Source: Ryuthela nishihirai (Eukaryota; Arthropoda; Arachnida; Araneae; Heptathelidae). From it: a DNA stretch of 64,000 nt. Position 1 is the stretch's first letter. Every line of letters begins with the position of its first letter. The DNA is taken from NCBI GenBank assembly GCA_038380435.1, contig JAWZYU010000019.1, forward strand, positions 26,189,801 to 26,253,800, written 5' to 3'. A program made the translations under genes and the position numbers. Shown one piece after another: positions 55,645 to 64,000 of the stretch. Under the pieces are notes generated by a model, which searched no databases, was not told where the DNA came from, and saw only the letters and a program-made list of their open reading frames with translations.

Positions 55645-57219
55645 GGTACTCCCCAATAACGGTGCAGCGCGTTTCATAAAAGTTAAATGAGCTTCGTTAC
55701 TGAAGAAACGCAGCTCATGTAATGTAGGGTTTACAGCTAAGATTTTTTTATTTTATTTTTTGAGAACAATATTTGAATATAAAATCTTAAATTTATTGAT
55801 TGTGCGAAATTAAAAAAATAAATCAAAAGCTAAGGATCAGATAATTTTTTATTAGTACATTTTTATTTCAAAGTAAATCGTTAGTGGATCGTATCCGGAT
55901 CGCCCAGAATCAAAGCTTTCTTAGCGGTCCGGATTGCCAATAATAGTTTTGGATGCCTCTGAGTGGACCGAAAGGCGTAGACCGGAGCCGTTGCAGTGTT
56001 CGAATTTTCGAATTCTGGTGCTTCTTAGCTGATGATGTGCTTTTTGAAATTTTACCGGTAGCTGACTTTTCGAAATTGTATATGATTTTCACAAACCGAA
56101 ATAATCAAAATTCAGATTACCATTTATTTATATCAGAAATATAAATGCTTGTGAAAACTTTTACAAGTTATATTCATAACAATTTATATCACTTCTCGAA
56201 ACAGGTTACAGATATATCAAAAACGGTTGCAATGAAGTTCAAGACACAGTGAAATATAAACTAGTATTTACTGAAAGTAACGATCAGAGAATTTATCTAC
56301 AGACTTGTAGATAAATATTATAGAAATAAATGTAACAACAATGTGCACTATATAGTACAATGTATTAGACGCAGTAAATGCAAACTTACGTTAATTAAAG
56401 ATGATTTCTAATAGGAATTGTATAACTTGTTATAAAACTTCAACGGAAGTTTAAAATGTTCTAAATCTGTCAATTGTAAAATTGTTATTGTCAGTTAGCA
56501 ACGGAAAATATAATTAATCTTCAAGAGAGATTAAAAGCAATCTGTGAAATATGCAGTCAAAAGACGGCAATTCACAAACAATGTAGAAATTTAAATTGCA
56601 ATCTCTAAAATCCTAAACATATAATAAAGTTTAAATAAAATATTAACCTATTTCTACCTATCGGCTATCCTGCCAAAAAAAGGGCTCCATTGGGTTTGGA
56701 TACCCGATCTCGCCCAAGGCTATTAGGCAATTTAAGTAACGCTTTAGGTAACTAAATTTCACTTCTTGGAGCTAAGCAAAAACACGTCGGCTTCTTCTAG
56801 GTCTGAGCTACAAGTCCCTCGAGCTCCACTTAAAGCGAAATATCTGATTAATTACTTTGGTCTATACAGTAATTAGAATGGTAGATAAAATATGAATGTA
56901 TGATGTCAAAAATAAAGACCAAATTTCAAGCTCCTTGTGAAATGAGACTAAAATAAAACTTCAAATCCGAATCTTCAAAAGATTCTTTCAGTATTTAAAA
57001 TATATGAATATTAATTTGCAAGGTCCGATTGACCATTCTTTTTGCAAACAATCAAAATTAAACGAATCGTTACAAAAGCTTCAAACAATCTTTTTGTTCC
57101 CTAACCAATTTTGATATAAACGTTTTCTTTTCGCTTGTGATTTTGAAGAATTTTTATGACTGCCAACGTACACATCCAACTGGATAAGAACGAATGAGCA
57201 GCTGTCGAAAGAAAAAAAA

Positions 57220-57555
57220 AAGGTTATGGTTATTTAACCTCTGAGAGGCACTTTTTTACCTACAATGACTAAAGGCCAGGTCACAAGGACCCCGAGGGCT
57301 CAGAAGGTTGTGAAAAGGGGTCTCACTGCATAGCTGTTACGATAGAGTGATTGCAGACTTCCATCAAGTCTTTAATGTCCCCAGGGCAGGGTTTTCCTGC
57401 ACAGAGGAGGGACATCCCATCCGACGGACATCGGCCTTTCCAAGCTCATCGGTGTTGTCTACTGACAGAGAGGAGGATGGAGATTTAGTGGAGATAAATC
57501 TCAACGGTTTCACAGTTGGGACTGGGAACTGCAGATTGCAAGCCTCGCGCTCTCT
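57220..57555 (-). mobile_element. SINE1 copy, reverse (R1b)
   Basis: The counterpart of 24499-24835, nearly identical to it. Confidence 0.75.
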
Positions 57556-58164
57556 GTTATGAGATAACGTTTTCCCCTGCAGTTGGTTCTCTCGTTAGAA
57601 CTGTGGTCATAAGTCAGGAGTTTCAAAATCAAACCATATGAGAAGGTGAATCAGTCACTTTTCGTTTATATGGCAAGTAGGATTTCATTTTAATAATAAG
57701 TAAAATATAGTTACTTCCTTTTTTTTTATCTTACATAATTTTAATACAAAAGCATCAAACTAACTATACATTCCAGAGGCCTGAAATGTTAAATAAATAA
57801 GAAAGCAAATAGTGCTGTGTGGATTGCCGGATTATCATTGTTTAAGTGAGTCAACGATGCACGCTATTAAAGAATGACATGGAAAATATTAGAGACTGAG
57901 TTATAGCAATGAGCAGTTTGTGCATCTAGAATCCCGTAATTAGAGTGAAGAAGAGACAGAGCCTCTTAATCTTCCCTTCAGTGCTGTATATGTTTAGAAG
58001 TTCGTGTATAAGGCTCAAAGCTTCACTGAAGAAATTGATCTTGACTCCATCATGGGATGAAGGTTTGACGTTAAGATTAATTTCGAAACATTCCTTTCAC
58101 GTTACAGTGAAATGACCGGGATGCCAATCAGAAGGAGACTACTTCCGTTTTGAAACCTTAGCTA

Positions 58165-58425
58165 GCGTCTTCAGGGTTGGATTGGTTTATCTCCGAACAT
58201 CACGGTTTTGTCCACAATGGGCTGAATGGAGAGTTTACAAATAACCCGAGGGCTCAGAGTAGGTTGGGCGGAGGAGATCCACCAGACATCTGCTAGGAGG
58301 CAGATGGAAACTCCTGTCAAGGCCATCCAGAGTGTTCTTTAATGTGTAAAGTGTATGGTTCTCTCATGCAAACGGAACTAAGATTTAATACTCCAACAGA
58401 TGGATGACGACCTTCAAACCCATCG
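58165..58425 (-). mobile_element. Diverged SINE1 copy, reverse (R1b)
   Basis: The counterpart of 25444-25705 with the same landmarks (TTAAAGAACACTCTGGATGG). Confidence 0.65.
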
Positions 58426-58579
58426 ATACGTGCTTTCAGCGCAAGAAACATCCATACGTTAGCTAGGGCTCGAACACATATCTTTCTTTTATCAGTCGCC
58501 AAGTGCGTCATTTATCAAATTTTAATAGCCTTTGAGCAGTTTTTTTATATCTGATACTGATGCTATTGTTCAAATTTCG

Positions 58580-61500
58580 AACTTCAATAATTCTTCAAAT
58601 ATTGATATAATATTGTCGAAAATTAAAATATACACCAAAGACCCAAAATATTATGACCACCGCGTCTTTATGGAAATGGAAGCAACTGCAGGTAAACTGC
58701 GGCGCGTGTGAAGGTCATGAAACGGTATAAATAACACCTGACACTGAGCTCTGTTAATCAGTGTTATTCTTGTTCTTCAGATAGGAAAAACAGCGGACGT
58801 TAGTGATTTTGACAAAGACAAAATTGTAATGGAGAGACGACTGGGCCAGAGCATTTCTGAGATGGCAAGACTTGTGTGTTAACGGTCAACCGTGGTTAGT
58901 ACCTTCAAAATGTGGTCCGAGAAGGGAAAAACACGAACCGCCAGCAAGGTGTGTATCGACCACAGCTCATGGATGCTAGAGCTCAGCGAAAGGCTATCCC
59001 ATATGGTACGAGCCAACATAAAGGATACTGTGGCGCAACTCGCCCGTAATTCTAATGCTGCTGCCGGGAGTTATGTGTCACAATACACAGTACATCGCAC
59101 TCAGCTGAAAATGGGGTTCCGTAGACGCTGGCAGCTCCGAGTGCCCATGCTAACTTCAGTTCACCATGGAAAGCGCTTACAATGGGCACACGAGCATTAA
59201 AACTGGACCTTGAATGATTGGAAGAAGGTTGTGAGGTCCACTTCCCCAGGTAAACAATGCACACCAGTGGAGGAAGTGTAACGCTTTGGGCAATGTTCTG
59301 CTGGTAAATCCTGTGTCCAGTCATTCACGTGCAGGAAACTATGACGTCTACCACCTACCTAAACATCAGTGCAGACCAGGTACATGTTTTCATGGCAACA
59401 GTATACCCATCCAGTAGGGCCTTCTTTCAGCAGGATAATGCACCATGCTACACTGGCCGGATTGTTCAAGAATGGTTCACGGAACATGAGGAAGACTTTC
59501 AAGTATTGCGCTGACCTTCAAATTTCCCAGACAGCAAATCCAATCGAGCATCTGTGGTTTGTGTTGGAACAGCATATTCGATCTGTGGTGGCTCAACCAC
59601 GTAACTTACAAGAGTTAAAGGATCTGCTGGTAACGTGTTGGTACCAGATACCAAAAGGCACCTTTAGAAATCTTGTAGCGACCATTCCTCGACGGGTAAC
59701 AGGCGGCACATGGAGGACCAACATCATATTAGACAGCTGGTTATAACGTTTTGGCTTTTCGGGGTAAATATATTACACAGATAATTTAATATTCCGTCAA
59801 AATTAACCATAAAAAGCATATTTTAGAAGCTGCGGAGCATCAAATTTGGCTTTCTTCTGATATCACAAAAATTCGACACTTTGGTATCTAGGCAGTATAT
59901 ATCAATTGAAACGCTTACACTTTCAGATGCTAAAGCTATGGGTCAGGAGGACTGTTTTGGTTATTCAACATTAAAGTTACATATTGATAAAAAATGTTTA
60001 AAATGCCATTCTTGTCACAAAACCATAAGATAAAAGAGACCTGATTTCATTGAGAGTGGTTTCATTTTCGGCTGAAGGCGACCATATTCGTTTGAGATCA
60101 TTACAGTCGCTACCTTGATTATGATGAAACGTATTGCTTGTAAACTACAAAAATGATTTCATGGGCCATATATTCCGGAATCACTACCCCAGATTATTTA
60201 AAGAGAATTAATGTCAACGAATTTAAACATCTGCCCCTTGGGGCTCACCGTTTGGTGATTTTTATCTTGTCCTTTGCGACTCATGCAACTTATTGTACCT
60301 CCACAGATGGAGAAGGTTTGGGGATCTCTTATTCTGGTACTTCAAAAAATCATAATTATGCTACATGCTGGAATTTGTGAAAAGTGCAAAACGGGAAAGA
60401 TATGGGAATTCCTTCAATGCCAAATTAGAGGTCATGTTCAAGTTTCAATTTGATGCCAAAGGGCTCGATTAATTACATGGCGTGAATGAGTGATCAGATA
60501 TGATCTACCTAGGAATAGGCTGATGAGGAAATCACCTCAAACTCCAAACGTAGAAGGCTTCCTAAACGGTTCTTTTTATTTACAATGCACAAAATAGATT
60601 TAAATGATGTAAATTTTGGAGAAGTATTTTAAAAAAATCCGATATATGGTGGATGAACGTATATTATTATTTAAATAAATGAAAAAAAAATCGTAAATAA
60701 AAAGCAGGATGAACAATTCTAAGCATAGAGGAAATCTCAGCTTGATACGGTGGATTTACGACCTTCTGATGGCATATGTCAGGTACTCTGATTACTGAGT
60801 CACCAGCTGTCGACCGAGATATCTTCTATTGATTGGTTTATACCACGGATTCAGTCATTGCAAGTTGTCTTAAGTACAGTTGAAGATCCTGGTCGACAAA
60901 ACACTTAGATATAACCCTTGGCTATTTGCGATGAGTCTCATGTTTACAGGTCATTTTCTGTGCTTCTTCTAATATTGAAAATTACATTCCCTCCATTTGT
61001 AAAACATGAAAGCTTAGGTTTTATGTATTGCTTCAACAGTGATTTAAAATGTATAAATTTCATACATTTCTTATATCCAATAAGTTATTACTTAGTGGAT
61101 ATAAGTTTTTTTGGGTCACTTCATATATAAAGATAAAGGGACATAGTTTAGAAAAGATAATATTCTTTATTTTATTCTGAGGTGATCAGTGTAATTATAA
61201 AGACAATTTCATAACTTTTAAATTACCATAAAAATTTTAGATATTTCAGTATATCATTAAACGAAACGCTGAAACTTAATTTTATCTTATGCTTTCAGTT
61301 AAAGAAAAATTATTAAAAGAGGAGTAAAAATGGCTACCAGTATAAATCTTCACATTTTTAGTCTAGTATTATACCTCCGTTTAATCACTACCCGTAAACT
61401 TGTGTATACCAGATTCTAGTTCAGTGATTTACAGTGTAAGTCGCTACAAATTAACATAAAAATATATCACTAATAAATTTCATAGCGAGTCTTCCGTAAC

Positions 61501-62016
61501 TTAAATAATGTCGCATCAGACGAATTTAGAAGCCCAATCATGACCGGATCGTCACTTTCATTTATGTAACATATTTTGTGTAAGAATCTTCCCTTTTTAT
61601 ACTGATGTAAGCATATCAAATCGTTGTTAAGGTAGTAGCAGTTATTTACAAGGCATAATATACGTAAAAAAAATACTTATTTTTGTAATCGGAGAATCCA
61701 AAAATATACTAATCGGAAAAATAAATATAGCATTTTAATTTTATTTTAGGGTTCTTAATGCGTAAAACATTAAAAAAATATTGATATTGAAAGGTAAGGA
61801 ATTCCACATTAGAACATATCCTCTTCCCTAAAATAGTTACGAAATTTACGAACGAGTCTCTAAAGATCGCAAGTACACTAAATAACACATGCACTCTTTA
61901 AGAACTCGTTCATAATAACACATGCACTCTTTAAGAACTCGTTCATAAAGAGACTAAAGGCCATTTCATTAAGTATCTTCTGACATGTCATGCCAATAGT
62001 AATTCAGATACAGAAC
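58580..62016 (+). repeat. Repeat X, copy D
   Basis: Continuous with R1b. It has no Gypsy and no SINE2, so it serves as the empty-site reference for both. It contains Tc1 family A (58631-59766), a decayed SINE3 head (60755-60804, - strand), and an exact 33 bp tandem duplication at 61881-61946. Confidence 0.85.
58631..59766 (+). pseudogene. Tc1-like element, family A, full-length ends but dead transposase
   Basis: Terminal repeats at 58631-58657 and 59740-59766 are imperfect inverses. Transposase pieces: DVSDFDKDKIVMERR-type HTH near 58797-58880; RRWQLRVPMLTSVHHGKRLQ within 58892-59200; FFQQDNAPCYTGRIVQEWF (second aspartate) at 59329-59514; C-terminus 59369-59746 in another frame. The first-aspartate region is deleted (the sequence jumps from KKVVRS to the post-catalytic part near 59235). 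Not functional. Confidence 0.85.
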
Positions 62017-62835
62017 TCATCATCATCAAGCAACCATGGGCTATGAAGGTCCAATCAGACTGTGCAATTTAGTTTTCCAAGCATTTCAGTCCTCAGCTAC
62101 ATCTGCTGAATCTGTCCACTGCACACCAATTCTAACAAGGTACTGTCCGACATTGTGTGTCCACCGCTTCCTAGGTTTCCCCCTCTTTCTGAGGCCTTTA
62201 GACACACTGTTCATAACCCTATTCGCCAATCTATAATTATCCATACGGGCAACACGGCCAAACTAACGGAGTCTCTCTCTGCACAATAATGCTGCTCAAA
62301 GGAGGTTGTCGACTCCTTTACCTAACCAAATTATTCCTTACCAAATTAAACCACCTAATGCCCAAGATACTGCGCAAGCATCAAAAATTAAACGCATCTA
62401 GTTTTTTGACATTTTGTTCACAAAGCGTGTAAGTTTCACTACCATAACTAACCCTTGAAAGAACCAAATTATTATATAGTCTAATTTTAGTCTTTATATG
62501 TATTCGCCTATTTCTCCACAATCTCCATAGATTCCTAAATGTCCCGGCAGCAATCCCTATTCCGCTGTTAATCTCATGCTGCACATCACCATTATCTGTT
62601 ATATAGCTCCCAAGAATATTAAACTGAGTCACTTGCTCAAGACTGCAACCGTTCAGATTAACTGAATCACAGCCTGCCTGACCAATTTTCATCACTTTAG
62701 TTTTCTCTCTGTTTATAAACAAATCCACTCTACTACCAGTCTCATCAATAGCTGGAATGAAAGAGTTCATCTCATCAACATCATTCCCAAAAGGGCTAAA
62801 TCACCAGCAATGTCTAAATCAGAAAATGTCAATCT
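62017..62835 (-). mobile_element. 5'-truncated RTE-like LINE, ~0.8 kb
   Basis: The tail TCATCATCATC is at 62017-62028. The - strand frame at 62381-62770 encodes the RT thumb (NREKTKVMKIGQ, GIAAGTFRNLWRLWRNRR, VLSRVSYGSETYTLCE), then frame-broken tail sequence to ~62060. The catalytic YADD lies beyond the truncation at ~62835. It joins X copy D at the common 3' junction. Confidence 0.85.
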
Positions 62836-63329
62836 TCAAACCACTTTCCCTACTATGAATTACTACTATACAAACAGTTTCATCTAACTTCAGTGCCCTA
62901 TATTATTCGAGTAGAAAAGAGAAAAATCTAGCTTATATAAGCACTCAATTTGTGAATAATCTCATATTTTCTAGGTTTGCAGTCCAACAATAGACATGCG
63001 CTCTCCGATCAAAGCACTCAAAACAAGGTTTTTGATAAATATTTATGAAATGATCTGGCTATTACAATGCAATACATTATTTGGTTTTAAAAAAATGCTA
63101 TAAGATGCTAATTTGATATAAAAAACTAACTCGATTCAAATCAAAAATATCGATTTATTACAATTTCATATCCTGAGAATAAAAAATCCTTTATTTTCTC
63201 TTCATTTGGATCACTCCCTCCTAGAGTTATCATTAGAAAATCGAGGTTATTAAACCAACTATTATCCTGTTTGTACACAGAGAAATCTTCTCTGGAACTC
63301 AGAACGAAACTCATTTTATTTCTCAGTTG
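62836..63329. other. Unique AT-rich interval, nothing recognised
   Basis: About 0.5 kb between the truncated LINE and a SINE1 copy; no open frame or repeat of note. Confidence 0.6.
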
Positions 63330-63695
63330 GAGACGAGGGATGGCTCAGTCAGTAGCGTACCAGGTTCGTAATCTACAGTTCCCGGGTTCGAGTCTCACCT
63401 GGGTCAGCGTTGTAATTTATATTCTCAAAACTCCGCTTCCTGCCCTCTATTAGAAGGGCGACACCGGTGGGCTTGGAAAGGACTCCGTCCCTCGGATGAC
63501 ACGTGAAGTCAAGGCCCTGTGTGTGGGATAGTCATACCCTGTGCAAGTTAAAGACCACTCTGGATGGCCTTGACGGGATGCTATCATCTGTTTCCCAACA
63601 ATTGTGCATTGGATTCTCTACCCCAAACCTTCTCTGAGCCTGGGGGCCCTTATGACCTGGCCCATTGTGTGCAAAAAAAAGTACCGCTCAGAGAT
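63330..63695 (+). mobile_element. SINE1 copy
   Basis: A box TGGCTCAGTCAG at 63341-63352, intact B box GGTTCGAGTCTC near 63384-63395, and a central region matching 9737-10123 (GACACCGGTGGGCTTGGAAA; GCCTTGACGGGATGCTATC). It ends near GTACCGCTCAGAGATAAGC. It is moderately diverged; no clear target-site duplication was found. Confidence 0.85.
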
Positions 63696-63843
63696 AAGCA
63701 TGCTAACTGATTGACAATTTAGATTTTTAAAGTAGGAACTGCGATTCTACTTCAGCGAACTAGAGGAGGAAATGTGATTTTTACACATCAAGAGATGTAT
63801 GTTGCAAGATTGAACATTTGCTTTGTTTTGTGAAGAAGAAAGA

Positions 63844-63886
63844 CATTGCAAAAGAGAATGAATTTGATTCATTCTCTTTTGCAATG
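63844..63886. repeat. Perfect 20 bp inverted repeat with 3 nt loop
   Basis: The arm 63844-63863 is the exact reverse complement of 63867-63886, with loop TTG. It sits in AT-rich sequence between a SINE1 copy and a possible hAT end. Confidence 0.85.
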
Positions 63887-63919
63887 CATGTGATAAATTA
63901 AAAGTAATGTGTTGTGTTC

Positions 63920-64000
63920 AGCGCCGGATTTACGCATAAGCTAACTAAGCTACAGCTAAAGACTACACAATTATGAGGGGCCTCAAAAATTCAAGTTTGA
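63920..64000 (+). mobile_element. Possible hAT transposon left end (cut by window edge)
   Basis: CAGCGCCGGATTTACGCATA begins a stretch running into GAGGGGCCTC. CAG...GCCGGATTTA and GGGCC motifs are typical of hAT-family termini. Only one end is visible, so no target-site duplication can be checked. Confidence 0.35.

Larger units (their letters stand above)
48118..58580 (+). repeat. Repeat R1, copy b (~10.5 kb)
   Basis: The second copy of 16010-25860, followed directly by X copy D. Differences from copy a: a truncated SINE2 insertion (49097-49196), three rather than four hAT-internal units, an AT-rich/hairpin insertion (52440-52531), and ~770 bp at 53525-54295 that copy a lacks. No gene is recognised. 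Confidence 0.85.

Noticed and set aside
1..64000. CRISPR array, operon or prokaryotic gene cluster
   Set aside because: No regularly spaced identical repeats with unique spacers and no dense collinear genes; the content is eukaryotic transposable elements.

Overview
The window is AT-rich nuclear DNA of an animal, built almost entirely of repeats; I found no host protein-coding gene and no genuine tRNA or rRNA gene. Gypsy, RTE-type LINE, Tc1, hAT-like and Polinton sequences together with several tRNA-derived SINEs suggest an arthropod. A chelicerate such as a spider would fit, but the species cannot be fixed from the sequence.

Layout: (1) 1-5.6 kb: a LINE 3' end, an inverted copy of a ~3.5 kb repeat ('X', copy A), then pieces of three Tc1 families and a small MITE. 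(2) 5.5-8.4 kb: repeat R2 (copy a), with a foldback-like structure. (3) 8.4-10.3 kb: partial X (copy B), split by a full-length SINE with a clear target-site duplication. (4) 10.25-12.3 kb: a LINE 3' end abutting a decayed Polinton/Maverick-type DNA polymerase gene with zinc fingers. (5) 12.3-16 kb: unannotatable AT-rich DNA. (6) 16-36.5 kb: repeat R1 (copy a) + X (copy C) + LINE 3' end, interrupted at 29220-35540 by a complete and very young Gypsy retrotransposon. (7) 36.5-39.2 kb: R2 (copy b). (8) 40.1-43.7 kb: a near-complete but dead RTE-like LINE. (9) 43.7-47.8 kb: unique sequence with a perfect hairpin, a tRNA-like SINE and a long imperfect inverted repeat. (10) 47.8-62.8 kb: SINE, then the second copy of R1 + X (copies b and D) + LINE 3' end, a ~14 kb direct duplication of block 6. 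(11) 62.8-64 kb: another SINE, a perfect hairpin and a possible hAT end.

The only element that looks functional is the Gypsy copy. Its 639 bp LTRs differ at one position by eye, its tRNA-Leu primer site is perfect, its gag and pol frames are open, all expected catalytic residues are present, and a canonical -1 slippery heptamer lies at the gag-pol overlap. Every other coding element is broken.

The duplicated blocks act as natural controls. SINE and Gypsy insertions present in one copy have visible empty sites in the others, which gives exact boundaries, target-site duplications and relative ages. I see no convincing new multigene system. The most unusual items are four X copies that share a LINE 3' junction but have different LINE-side endpoints, a hAT-like element that amplified its own terminal region, foldback arms built of short degenerate repeats, a self-templated insertion inside the LINE, and the zinc-finger/polymerase relic.
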